In this document: positions 23,147 through 35,399 of the stretch, in pieces
Layout: each line of letters begins with the position of its first letter
How positions within the stretch are numbered: position 1 is the first letter of the stretch
DNA from: Cavenderia fasciculata
Lineage: Eukaryota; Evosea; Eumycetozoa; Acytosteliales; Cavenderiaceae
Direction: 5' to 3'
Assembly (NCBI RefSeq): GCF_000203815.1
Contig: NW_004457639.1
Span: 434,001 to 498,000, forward strand
DNA length: 64,000 nt
Position numbers and translations under genes: made by a program
The notes under the pieces: generated by a model
Databases searched by the model: none
Told to the model about the DNA's origin: nothing
What the model saw: the letters and a program-made list of their open reading frames with translations, nothing else

Positions 23147-23495
23147 GTTACTATTCTATGGTTTCTTTGACTTTTATTGCAAGTTTGATTTCACCAATCG
23201 ATTGATTTGTATTCGTTTAGGTAAACCAACCAGCTATAGTTTGGTATCAAAATCCTACAAGGATAACAACAATCAAAGTCTCATTCGCATTGAAGATCCA
23301 TTCGATACATCTGCTAATCCAGGTGCATCTGTTAAATTATCATCTTCATTCAAGATTATCATCTTTGAATTCATGTCAATGCAATCAAAATTATTACAAC
23401 TATCCAACAAAAAAGATATTATTTATCATCAAGAATTTGATCATCTCTTTTCAAAATCATTAAAATTAAATCAACTTTATAAAAAATCAAAATAA
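23147..23495 (+). pseudogene. Relic of a duplicated nucleotidyltransferase gene end
   Basis: About 115 codons closely match the last part of the gene ending at 28317 (for example ICIRLGKPTS, IEDPF-TS-NPG-SV, IIIFEFMSM, FDHLFSKSLKL, LYKKSK stop). The match begins abruptly near 23147 (TATTCTATGGTTTCTTT, compare 27968) and has no start codon or upstream exons. It is the 3' stump of a tandem duplicate whose front was lost. The frame is still open, so loss is not very old or the duplicate end is under little change. Confidence 0.85.
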
Positions 23496-23807
23496 ATAAA
23501 TATAAATAAATAATTAAATATAAAGAATTAAATATATATAAATCTTTTTTTGATGTATAATTTAATTGAAAACTCGCTTAGATTTAATTTGAATCTTGGG
23601 TTGGCGTAGCGCTAAGATGATCAAGATCTTTTTCAAGATCCTATATTTTAATTTATTAATTTTTTTATTAGGATTAAGAGAAGACTTCCCCTCACTTTGA
23701 AAAGGGACCCTTGAAGTCACTATACTAAAAGTATATATTCAAATAACGATATTATTTATCTATCTCTATATATTTATATTTATATTTTTAATACTACTAT
23801 TAATATT
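23496..23807. other. Intergenic
   Basis: 312 bases between the relic stop and the helicase gene start. AT-rich, no feature seen beyond a TATATTTATATTTATATTT stretch before the ATG. Confidence 0.5.
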
Positions 23808-26800
23808 ATGACAAACCCAGCTGTAAAAGTGGTTGGGGAAGGGATCAAGAAACAGACCTTTTACCTATTGGAATTTGATAGACATATCAAAGAACAAGAG
23901 GAAGCTATAGACAATCTTCAAACAAAATTTCCTCTCAACTCACAAGGTAGAAGACAAAATATCATCCAAGCTCGGAATGAGATTCAAGTCACCTTGAAGA
24001 AACTGAATGTAGGACGAAAAGGGATCTCTTTGTGTTTGTTAGAGTATACTCGTATCTCAAAACCTTTGGCTTCCTTTATCGACCATTCACCTATCTCGAA
24101 TGTCACATTTAACGGTGTAGCCAAAGAAATCAAACTATTAGAGGAAAGACTTAGAAATTTTACCGTGGTAGAGATGGTTGTAAAGATCAACAAAAGAAAA
24201 TATATCTAAGTGCTAGGATTGCTATTATCACCCAATTGCTCAAATCTATTGATCTTGCCAAAAGATCCAGAGAGACCATCCCTAATCCATCTCCTTTATC
24301 CAAACCACCAGACCTCAGTCGTACACAACCACCATCAGTAGTTCAAGTTCCAGCACCTGTCCAAGTTCCAGTCCAAGTGCAATTTACTCCTAGACCAATT
24401 TCAAATCAAGAAAAGGAAAAAGAAATAGTTAAAAAGATTGGTCAAGTTGAATCATTTTTGAAATCTACTAGAGATCATTTCAACTCGACCAAACGATCCA
24501 TCAGTCAAGAGGATAGACCACAGATTCTAAAAGAATACTCTAACAAAATTTCTGTCAAAACAAGTGAGCTGAAAAAATTACAAGCAGAGTTGTTGGTGCT
24601 TCGTGAAACAAGTTCACTTGTAAATAGTGAAGTATGTTAAATGTACACATAAAACTGTATGTATCAACTTACTTGCATAGTTTACAAACTATTCTGAAAC
24701 TAACAATATATCTTATTTATAATAGTATGGTCAAATAGTTGATATCTTTTTAAAATGTCGACCACAAAGATTAACAAAATTGGCACATCATATTGATCAT
24801 CAATCATCAATTATTGATAATAATGATAGAACACACGATCAATATAATAGTTTTATTGTACCTTTGATGTTTGAAGAATTGAAAGAACAGATTGTTAGCA
24901 AGATTACTGATAGTGGTGCTACTGTGAATGGTCATGACGGTCTATTGAACCTATTCAAGATTCAATCAGTAGCAACAAAAGTCAAATCACTCACTGCTGA
25001 CAGTACTGGTATGTTACTAGATTTTAATTACAAGGCTGAATCAAGAGACAAGGATCTGTACAAAGAAGATTTAGTATTGCTTCAAATCAATGCAAAGCCA
25101 ACACCGTTGTATGTATTTGCTCAAGTCATTTCGGCACCTCTACCAAACGGTAAATCAGATCAATCTTGTAGAGTCTACATCATCGATGAAGAGACATTGG
25201 CACCTCACACTACAGAGTTTATCGAAGCTCTAGCCAACCTCCGTAAAACTAAAACAGAGTTTTATGTATCAAAGGTTGCCAACCTCATCACATTTGAAAG
25301 AGAATTAAAATCAATTAAACAATTTACATCACATCGATTATCAAAACTAGTTCTATCACCAAGAACTTTTATAGAAGATAGAAAGAATATGATTGTTAAA
25401 AAACAATCATTTATTATTCCATCTCATCTCGACCTTGGTAATCTCAATCCATCACAATTATCTGCAATTCAAAAATCAATGATTCAAGATGAATTAACTT
25501 TAATTCAAGGTAAATATATATTTATAGAAATATAGAAATATTTATTTATAATTATTATTATTATTTGTATTAATTAATTATTTCTCTTTATTTTAATTAT
25601 TTTTAAAAGGACCACCTGGAACAGGTAAAACAACTATTATATTAAATTTATTAAGAATATTTCATTCAATACTCGGAGAAAAGGAAACTATTTTAGTTTG
25701 TGCACCAAGTAATACAGCAGTTGATGAAGTTGGGTTGAGATTGTTGGATGATGGATTGGGTCTTGGGTCAGAGACACCTGACATTGTTCGTATTGGAAGA
25801 TTAGAGGCTGTCAACAAAAAGGTTCATTCTATTTGTATCAACAAACACTCTAAATTCAAAGAAAAGAAGAGAATGATTAGAGAGGCTAGAATATTGCTTA
25901 CAACATTGTCTGGAGCTGCGTCAAAGATTTTAGATGCTAGTCCATCGGTCATTATTATCGACGAGTCTACTCAATCGTGTGAACCATCAACATTGATCCC
26001 ATTGTTGCTCAACCCAAACTCTAAAGTCATTTTAATTGGTGATCCAAAACAACTTCCACCAACTGTATTTTCAAAGATTTCGAGTAGACATGGATACAAT
26101 GTATCATTGTTTGAAAGATTATCAAACTATCTACCAGTTCATATGCTCGATACTCAATATCGTATGCATCCATCCATTTCAAAGTTCCCTTCACAACGTT
26201 TCTATCAATCGAAATTAAAGGATGGTGAAAATGTTGTCAAATACACCAACTCATTTTATAATAATGCAAAGTATGGACCAATCAATTTTTATAATATTCC
26301 AGAGTCTCAAGAAGTATCAGAAAATGGTAATTCTTTAAAAAATATTTTAGAATCTAAATATGTTTTTGTTTTATTAAAAAAATTGGTAAGACATATCAAA
26401 AACAAACAAATAATTTAATTAAATATTTATTTATTTATTTATTTATTAATTTATTTATTTTATTTCTTAGGTACAAGAATATCCAGAAGTTAAAAAAATG
26501 AGTGTTGGTATTATTACACCATATAAATTACAAAAGAAAGAATTGTTGGAAGCAAGAGGAGCATTTAATGAAAAGATGGATGTAGTTGTGAATACCGTCG
26601 ATGGGTTCCAAGGTGCTGAAAAGGATATTATTATATTTTCGTGTGTTAGAAACAAGAGAATCGGATTCCTTAGTGATATTCGTCGTATCAATGTCGGTAT
26701 TACTCGTGCAAGAAAAGCAATCTATGTAATTGGAAATCGTACGCTATTGGGTCAAGATCCAACTTGGAATCAGTGATTGAAAAGGTTGTTGGTAAACAAT

Positions 26801-28317
26801 TTATTATCAATTCTGGTGGCATCGATATTCTTCAAGAAGAAATTAGACAACACGATCTTAGACATCCAAATGGTTTAATCGTTAGTAATGGTAAATCAGA
26901 TGAAGAAGAACTGGAAGTATTCTTTTCATCATCAAAAGATCAACCATTTGGTCATGGTGATGAAGATGATGAAAGTGATGGTGACGACAATGAAACCGAA
27001 GCAGACAAGTTGGTTAATAGTATTTCAAATTTATCTATTAATCCAACCGCCGCCAACTATGTCGAATTATTGATAAAACAAGTGGAAATTGATATTAGTC
27101 ATTACAACAAGATTAAAGCAGATAGAAACTCTGAAACAAAGGTACAAGCTAAAAGTGCCTATTCAAGAGTTAAAAATAATCTTGGACAATTGGTTGGTCA
27201 TCAAAAGATCAATATTTCATCCTCTCAGCCACAACTAGATATCACCGATAATACAATCAATGGTTTATTGTCAACTGCATTTACCGATAAAAAGTGTAGT
27301 GGTGAAACATTGTCAACAAAGAAATCTAGTTGGAATGATCTTTTAGAGTTGTTAAAGATTAATTTCCCAAAAGACAGTTTCGAGGCATACGGGTCATTTG
27401 TAAATGGCATTCAATTGGAATCAAGTGACATTGATGTTTGTTTCAAGACCTCGTTTGATACCTCTGACCCTGTCCGTCGAGTAGATCTAATGAAGAGTGT
27501 GGCTAGATGTCTTTTGGCTAAAAGGGATGATCAAGGTAACCGTGATTATCAATTGGTTCGATTATTAGATTCAATCAAAGTACCAATCATTAAATTCACA
27601 GATTTGAAGCACCGTGTTTCGTATGACATGTGCTTTAACAATCGTTTGGCAATTGGTAACTCTTTATTGGTAAAATCGTACGCTGAAATTGACGAGAGAG
27701 CCAAACAACTCATGTTACTCGTCAAGTATTGGGCATCGAGAAAGGATATCAATGATGCTAGCGGTGGCACCCTTTCATCATACGCTTGGTTGAATATGGT
27801 TATATTCTATCTTCAAACTGTTCAACCTCCCGTACTCCCATCGTTGCACTCTAATGTCTATTCAAAATCAGATGGTCAGTTGGTACAAAGTAAAGTGGAT
27901 CGTTGGAAGTTTGTTGATCATCGTCACACTGGATTCGTCAGCCAAAACAACAAAACATTATTCCAACTATTCTATGGTTTCTTTAATTTCTATTGCAAGT
28001 TTGATTTTAAGGATCAATTGATTTGCATTCGTTTAGGTAAACCAACGAGCAATCGAATGGCATCACAATCCTATATGGAACAAAACGATCAAAGTAAAAT
28101 TTGCATTGAAGATCCATTCAACACTTCCTCCAACCCAGGTTCATCTGTTCAATCAACCTCATTTAATATTATTATTTTTGAATTCATGTCAATGAAATCA
28201 AAATTACAACAACTAGCAGTATCAACCAATAATCAAAAGATTATTCATCAACAAGATTTTGATCATCTCTTTTCAAAATCCTTAAAATTAAATGAACTTT
28301 ATAAAAAATCAAAATAA
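23808..28317 (+). CDS. Sen1/Upf1-like SF1 helicase fused to a Cid1-like nucleotidyltransferase
   Basis: Four exons: 23808-24631, 24726-25509, 25610-26385 and 26471-28317. Order: a charged coiled-coil-like N-terminal region with a Pro/Val/Gln linker (to about residue 275), then a superfamily 1 helicase: GPPGTGKT near 537, IIIDESTQ, GDPKQLPPT, DTQYRMHP, VDGFQGAEKDIII, NVGITRARKA. An acidic linker follows, then a nucleotidyltransferase domain near 1100 (GSFVNGIQLESSDIDV; third acidic site in VSYDMCFNN) with a PAP-associated region. Two one-base offsets interrupt the frame: near 24160 (RNF | YRGRDGCKDQQ) and near 26770 (DPTW | ESVIEKV). Adding one base at each makes every exon phase agree and gives 1410 residues. 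The second half has no Met until inside the catalytic domain, so it cannot be a separate protein. Likely acts on RNA: unwinding plus tail addition. Either base-call errors or a recent pseudogene. Confidence 0.75.
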
Positions 28318-29603
28318 AAAGTAAATGGAACAATACTACGTAAGTATTGTTGGAGAGAGAACAGATCAAATAATAAAAGAGTTTAATTCCAACAATTAAC
28401 ATTCATGAATGTGGAAAGAAACACGTATGGAGAAATGAAACAAAAATGTTCATTCCATTTGGTTAACCACACACACACATATTTGTGACACTATCTTCAC
28501 GAGCTGTGTCGATATGGTTTAGCTCAATGAGTGGTAAAAAATATATATACCTGCATACATACCGACTGTATGGGAGTCAATTGGTCAATAGGTCTATTGT
28601 TAATGGTGTTGCTATTCAAAATAGTTATAACCCCCCTTGGTTAAATTGATTTAAAAATTAGAATAGTTAAATTTTAATCAATCAATTAATATTTTAAAAA
28701 GAAAAGGAGACAGAGAGAGAGGAAAGGAATAAATAAGATTATGATGACTAATCTATAGTCATACTTCTCAACATTCAACATCACATCACATTTATTTAAC
28801 TTCACATTTATTTATTTATTTGTGAAAAGTCAAAAAACATGCACTCAAAACCGAGTGATCATTGTAGTTAAAAACAGTAAAGATAAACCATTATCTTTAC
28901 ACTATTTATTTGTTCTATTTTGGAAGAAACTGTAACCAATGCATAGGTCTCACTGTTATACTACATATTCTTGACTTTACATATGTAAAGTAATATCATC
29001 CCCTCATAAAATACTTCTTGCTACGGAAGCGAGTGATATCATCATATCTAAGGATCTGATGCACTCTGCATTCTAATCATAAGGGTGATTCGGTTGAATG
29101 GTGTATGATACGCAGAGTACCATAGTGTTGACACACAATCTACTAAAATGGGGACCAAAGTAGTGTATATCGGAGGGTTTTGGAAGAAATAAGCTCAGGT
29201 GAGCGGCACGGGCGATGTTGTTAGCTAAATACATATATTTATAAACACCAACCTCATACACATTTATATGGTGCATGTGCTCTTCATGGGGGTTGCTTTT
29301 TGGTCTAATCAGGCTACTTACAAACATGATTAGCGGTGGCATAACCGGGGACTCTATAATAGGAGAAAATTGATAGAAATTGGTTAAAATATAGTCCATG
29401 TATGCCCTGGATAGGATGGATAGGTAGAGCATATGTTCTATTAGGGTAGCACACAAGCTGGGGATTTTTTGTGGTTGTTTTGATGGAAAATAAATTAATT
29501 TTTTCCATTTTTGTTACTATTATTTCCAGGTGTTATATTACAATTATTTTTTGCCTAAAATAAGAAAAAGTTAAATAAAAATGTTGGTTGTACACTGTAC
29601 TTG
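28318..29603. other. Intergenic, 1.3 kb, with a short inverted repeat after the helicase gene
   Basis: 28329-28351 is an inverted repeat (AACAATACT, loop ACGTA, AGTATTGTT) 12 bases after the stop codon. The rest has AT-rich stretches and, from 28960 to 29460, a less AT-rich part without recognised coding. The minus frame at 29073-29456 is long for chance but shows no family features. Confidence 0.5.
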
Positions 29604-32600
29604 TTATAAATATGAAAATATACCTTTCTTTTGATTATGTTTTGATGGAGTATATGTAGTTGGTGGTTTGATATTTGTTCTAGAAGAGGTAGCCCTATTT
29701 GTGGGGTTTTGATGATTATTTTTTGTTTCTTTTGTTGGAATTGGTGTGTTGTTGATTGGAATGTCTGGTAGTACTATATCTGTATCATTATTATTTGGTT
29801 TGTTATTTTTTTTCTTATTTTTTTTTTTGGTTTGTTTTGGTGAGTGTAATTTTGGAAGTTGAGGTGATTTTGGTGTCTCGTTCTCTTCTACATAGTCCGA
29901 AACAACTGCATCATGTATATTTGTCATTCTTACAACACGTAGTATTTCAATTGTAGTAGTTTTTGATGTTTCCTGTTGTTTTTTTGGCTTTGGACCCTTG
30001 TTGGCAGGTGTTTCATGTCCAATCTTTGTTTCTTTGTTTGGAGCTTGATTAACGATGATTTTTTTGATGAAAAACTTTATATTTGCCTTCTTTAAAGCCT
30101 GTTGTACATTATTATTATTTCTTGTTGGTTGTTTGGTTGAATTACTGGCATCATTATTCGATGTAACTTTGTTGTTTTCTTTTTCATTATTGTTGTTTGT
30201 TTCTGTTTGTCTGGAACTTTCTTCTTCTTCTGGTACCTCCTCAACGGGTTTATCATCTTGGATTGTAGGATCATTGTCGCATGGTCGATAAAAGATTGAG
30301 TATTCTCCATTTTCCATTTTTGTTTTAAAACTATAGGTCTTGTTTAAAAAAGCTGGTTTTTGTGGGGAAGGATAATATACTCTATATTCACTGTATGTAT
30401 CTGATGGTTCTACTTCTTTATACGCATCTTGTAGTGCATTGAGAGTTCTTTGAAGTTTAGATTGTGAGGTTGAAAGTGTGTCTGGAAAAAATCGAATTTT
30501 TTGAGTAAAAAAAATTCACAAAAAAAATATTTTATATTAAAATCAAAAGAAATTAAAAGTTGCAAAATCCAAAATAACATACGTTCATTCTCTTCAACAT
30601 CTTTTCCAAGGGCCACACCAATATTTTCATAAAAGGCGTCAAGAGTTTTAAAAGTATTGCAACTTTGGATAAACTCTTGAAATTCTGTGATGGAGGGGAA
30701 ATTATAAACGGTGGCTCGATAATGTCCTTTTTTTCTAGTGTCCAAACCATACTCGGTTAGCCTTTTGTTTAATATATCAACCATATTTTGTGTTGTTCTA
30801 TTATCTTGATGATTTGAGTCGGGATGGCTTTGAAATCTCTTTACTGTTTGAGAAATCAGTGCAAAAAAAATGTCACAATCTGATTTGCCGTGGCTCGGAG
30901 AAAAGAATTCCAAATCAATTGGAATGCAATTGATAGTTTTACCAAGTTGCCAAACCTTATAAATCCATTCAAAGTTTTTAAAAGTTGGTCCATTATCTGA
31001 CCAAATAATAAATTTTTTAATTTTTCCATCCTTTCCAAATAAATCCTCTTTCCTTGTACAACCAAACAAATCCATGAATTCTTTTCTTTGAAATAAATTT
31101 CTAAAGCTAATGTCAGCAAAATTACAAGTTTTGTCCAAAACCCTAGAAATATTTCTATATAAACAATAGATAAAAAGTTGAGTAAAAAAAATGAAAAAAT
31201 GAAAAATATGGGTTAGAAAATTGAAGGTAAATTTGTTGAAATTATAATCTTTTTTAAAAATCCAAAATATAAATATATAGTATTTGGTGTATACTATTTA
31301 ATTTCCATAGTAATTTTTAAAAAGGATAATAATTGATTAAAAAATTTTAAATACTTACCCAAACACATATTTTTTATATTGATTGCCTTCCTTGTAGTGC
31401 ATTACAATGCCATAAAAAGATCTATGGACAGCATTGTAAAACTGTTTGCCTACTTCAGTTTGTGACTTGTTAATGTTGATGTTTTGTTTAAAATCTATGG
31501 TAAACATAACTTCTCCATTATTGAGGTTTTTTTTTTGATATTTGTATAAATCTCTTCGTTCCCCAGCTGCTTTTTTGTGTTTATCTTTATCGCCACTTGA
31601 TATATTTGGATCTTCACATGTATTACACATGTCATTCCTGTTTTTTGCCCTCTTTATATGTGGAGGAAGGTACTTTTTAAAGGTATTTAAGCACATTGGA
31701 ACAAATTGATATTCCTTGGCAAAATCTGAAACGGAATCCATCAATTCTTCACCTACAAACTGGCCACCTATATTATACATATAATGGTAGTTGTCTGAGC
31801 CAGATGTATAATTTTTTTTGAATGGATTGACTGGTTCTTTTCCAGGTCTTTTATTAGCCTTTTTTTCTGGTACTTTATACCCCTTTGTGTGCAGTAGGTA
31901 AAAGTAATATAGCTCCTTGATGCCCATCGAGTATGTTTTAACTACTCTCGTATCCGATTCCGGATTATTTACTGATTTTCTTTTAAGAACACAAACATCA
32001 TGAGCTGATGACTTGAATACGCTGCTATATTCGGCAAAGTATTTAACCGATGCTTCTCTTTTTGCAGCGGTAATTGATTGCTTTTTCTTTAACAAATAAT
32101 AGTTATTAACAGGAATGTTGGCATATTGAGACTGTAATGAAGGTTGGGGTGGGTTTGTGTTGGAGGTACTACTATTTTTATCTTTTTTGCCCTTTTTGTT
32201 ATTATTTGTTGGAGGAGTAGAGCTTTCTCTGTTGTTGATATTATTGTTGTTTAGTGGAGTTGTATTTGGCATTGGAGGAGTTGAGTCAAGAACCATTCGG
32301 TCAGAGATATTAGATAATCTTTTTTTTGACATATTTGAAATGGCAGAGTCGTCACTCGTATCCATTGGATCTTGATTCGCATTTAGATTGGAATCACTTT
32401 GGTTCAAGATTGGCGTTGATTGGACGTCAGATTGCAATGGTATCGTATCACTTACTATAGCCATCATTGAATCACCACCATTGGGTGTTGTATTGTCTAT
32501 ATTTATGGGGGTTTTTGGGTCTCTATTACTTGGCAATGATGTTGTAGTACTTGATACGAGAGTTGGCTGCAATTGGATCAAATTATATAGAGAAAATCAA

Positions 32601-33182
32601 ATTTTACTACTATTAATATATAAAACATAGATATTTGTACTATATGATATCATTATATATTACATTTGAGTTACTGGTTGTAGATACATCATTATCTTTT
32701 ATCATTTCCTTCTCTATTTCCCTTGACGAATGCCAAATTCTTGAACCTATAATCATACCATAATCTTCGAAGTTACTCTTTTGATACTTTATTCCATTGT
32801 CTCTCATATATCTAAGTATACTATCGATATAGTTAGAAACTACACTCTATTGTCTATCTTTTGGTTATACTGTTACATACTGTGCGAGAATAAACTTTCG
32901 GTGGAGATCGTTTTGTTTGTGCTTATAATATTCTATGAATGCTTTGCAAAGATATCGCTCAAAACAACCTTCTAGAGGGTCTCCTTCTATTTTAAGATAC
33001 TCCGCGATCTTCTTTATCATACTAGCATTCAATCTATGCCCAGCTAGAGCGCAAACACTTCGTAACTTTTCAATAAACCTTTTACCTACTAATTTGCTTT
33101 TACCTATTCTGAACTGATACACATCTTTGCGGATTTTAACCGCGAATTTAGGTAGTTGTATATCTTCTTCTGTTCTTTTCAT
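29604..33182 (-). CDS. Five-exon DDE-transposase-like protein
   Basis: Exons 33182-32881, 32844-32664, 32566-31359, 31142-30583 and 30481-29604; the sum is an exact multiple of three (1042 residues) and every junction keeps frame. The N-terminal 160 residues are basic and helical. A Ser/Asn/Thr-Pro linker follows, then an RNase H-like core: FTIDFKQN (first Asp, about 517), WSDNGPTFKN (second Asp, about 610) and FFSPSHGKSDCD (about 646, HGKS-CD motif seen in eukaryotic DDE transposases). There is a Cys pair CNTC upstream. The tail is long, charged and Asn/Lys/Glu-rich. No convincing terminal inverted repeats were found. It may be a domesticated transposase or an intron-bearing DNA transposon. 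The first intron would be only 36 bases. The end may instead lie near 29560 if a further intron (GTATAT...TTTTAG) is used. Confidence 0.65.
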
Positions 33183-33392
33183 TTATCTATTTATTATCAA
33201 TAATTTTTTTTAAATGATGTTCAAAAAGTACAACGATCAAAAATCACAACAAAAAATCGATTTTTTTTATTTTTCATATTATAAAAAAGTCGCCCAGATT
33301 GAGTTCGCACATTTATTTTAAAAAAATTATGAAAATATTAAACACTCATTATTATTTATTAATCAATCTTTGTCACTTGAATGTGATTATGA
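33183..33392. other. Gap between transposase-like gene and truncated EGF-like gene
   Basis: Poly-A/T-rich with AAAAATCGATTTTTTT at 33253-33268. It must contain the break point that removed the first exon(s) of the gene at 33393. Confidence 0.4.
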
Positions 33393-34643
33393 TTGGAATG
33401 TCCAGGTTTACAAAATAGTTTTTGCAAGAATCGTATTGCCATTTATCAAGGTTTAGTTTTGGATCCTGTCACTCACAAATTATCGCTGACTGGTCGTTAC
33501 AATACAAGTGTTGGAAGAACTCAAGGAAATGCATTCTTGATTGAAATCGATACTCAGGGACCATTGGGATTCGTTGAAAAGTTGGAGTTTTTTGGAGAGA
33601 ACCGTACACATCTACAGTTCAATATCAAGTATGTTAATGGTCTGGTTGGTATTGCTCCAGGTGGTCGTCCAGTAGTCGTCATGCCACGTTTCAGAGCCAA
33701 TCCAACTGTCTCTCTGTATGACCCATCTACCAAAACTTACACTGATTTAATTCAAGAGTATTCTGCTCAATTCAAGGGATTTGTAAATGGTAACAATCCA
33801 AATGAATTCTTTGGTTGTGGGTATCAAGGTATTAAAAAGTACAGTCCTCTTACACCCGGAGTCATCCCAACCTCTGTACCCATCATGTCGTTCCTTCAAT
33901 GGGGAGATTGTGCAGCTCTGTCCAAACAAGGCAATACATTGTACTTTGTACACTACGAGTATTTGTTGGGTGTCACCAAAACACATGTCATGACAGTACC
34001 TGATAATTGTAATAACTGTACTTCTGCAACCACCCTATTCGCCGTTGATTTCCAGATCCAAGGCTTTGCAACACATAAAGCAGGTAATAGAGTATTCGTC
34101 TATTACTCTAGCCAAGATGCCATGTATCGTGTGCCATTGGACAATGTAGCTCAACCATTTGTCCTTGTCCAAGAACAATGGATTCAATCGATTGTTGCAG
34201 ATGACCAATTTGTCTATTACACCACCTCGGACCAGGTCAAAAAGGTCAGTCAACAGACCACTGTCACCAGCACTCTCTACGACCCCTCCAACCAACAATA
34301 CCTCAAAACGTCAACTTGCAACTGTGTCAATGGTTTCACAGGATCTGATTGTCAAACTTGTGCTGGGGGTACCGTTCAATGGAACTACGGTGAACCATTC
34401 TGTGTACCATTCCTCGCCGACGGATCAGTATCTTCTTGTACCGAGACATACCATTGTCTCAGTGGTCCATATGCCTACTGTTATTACAACTCTTGTATCT
34501 GCAAGTCATCATTTTCAGGTCCACGTTGTGACCAATGTGTAAATGGTACTGTCATGACATGTGATTTGGTATCTGATAATAAAGTAAATTGGTTGGATCA
34601 TTTCATTTGGATTGTCAGTGTCATTATTGTTGATAGTTATTAA
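33393..34643 (+). pseudogene. EGF-like-domain secreted protein, 5' end missing
   Basis: An open frame of about 416 codons starts without ATG or acceptor (TTG GAA TGT CCA ...; a TGA lies directly upstream), so the signal-peptide exon is gone. The body reads like a beta-propeller (repeating hydrophobic strands: LVLDPVTHKLSLTG, GNTLYFVHYEYL, ADDQFVYYTTSDQVKKVS) with several sequons. It is followed by Cys-rich EGF/laminin-like modules (CNCVNGFTGSDCQTC, CICKSSFSGPRCDQC). The end, after VNGTVMTCDL, is short and atypical. Known: dictyostelids have many secreted EGF-like proteins of this build. The neighbouring transposase-like gene may have caused the truncation. Confidence 0.6.
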
Positions 34644-34918
34644 TTGTTTATCTGGTAGGGTAATAATAAAATGACCCTTGTAAAGGATTGAAGGTAATCC
34701 AGTGAATTTACGACACGATAGTTGGAATGAAGATGATGGTGGTGTTGATAGATGGTGGGTTGGGGTTGGCGTATACTTAAAGACCACGTTCCCACATGAT
34801 TCTTGGAATGGTCAAGTATGCAGAGAGGATATCCAACAATCACTTTCGATATATTAAACAATGTCAATGGCATACCAATAAATGGTTTCGGATGACCATA
34901 TCTTGTCATCTACATAAT
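34644..34918. other. Intergenic
   Basis: No credible gene. Minus frames at 34515-34787 and 34640-34909 overlap in different phases and have no motifs. Confidence 0.4.
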
Positions 34919-35227
34919 CTATTCGAATATCAAAGCATTGTTGAATATCAGAGAAACAAAAGTCATATGCACCATCCAACGAGTTGAATATGTATTAGTC
35001 AAGTTTTTGTGACTATAATCTAATACATATTTTAATTGTTTGTTTGACAAAGTAAATGAAGATGAAGAAGATGAAGTGCAGATGAAGATTGAAGGTTGAG
35101 GAAAATAAAGATGAGTTTCACCAAATGTATTGATTTCATCTACTATTTGCAAAATGACCGTTTCAAGGTCATCATAACAATAGTAAAAGTTGACAGGGTT
35201 GAATGATACATTCATATATGCGACCAT
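34919..35227 (-). CDS. Hypothetical small protein
   Basis: 102 codons from an ATG at 35227, with an Ile/Val-rich first half (DDLETVILQIVDEINTFG) and a Ser run. No signal peptide, membrane helix or known motif. Could be a fragment: nothing supports expression, and it lies among broken genes. Confidence 0.3.
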   Translation of the reverse strand: MVAYMNVSFNPVNFYYCYDDLETVILQIVDEINTFGETHLYFPQPSIFICTSSSSSSFTLSNKQLKYVLDYSHKNLTNTYSTRWMVHMTFVSLIFNNALIFE

Positions 35228-35399
35228 TTAACCTTGATTGTTCTCTTTGTTCTCTTTCTAAATGATTTCTAGAATATATAATATGCCTTTAATACTCTTG
35301 ATTTAATGTTTGTTGTTGTTTACTAGAACTGGCAGAGAGAGAGAGAAACTCTAGATGGAGATTGGTCGAGAGAGTGTTGATGGCATCATTACCATTCAG

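Noticed and set aside
26760-26800. Intron or programmed frameshift joining helicase and transferase
   Set aside because: No GT-AG pair of workable size removes the stop, and no clear slippery site with a following structure is seen; a one-base omission explains it more simply.
29073-29456. 127-codon minus frame
   Set aside because: No family features and no splice partners; composition is unlike neighbouring genes.
29460-33265. Terminal inverted repeats of the DDE gene (about 29463-29487 and 33238-33262)
   Set aside because: The match is A-rich, needs gaps and is not flanked by a target duplication; too weak to call.
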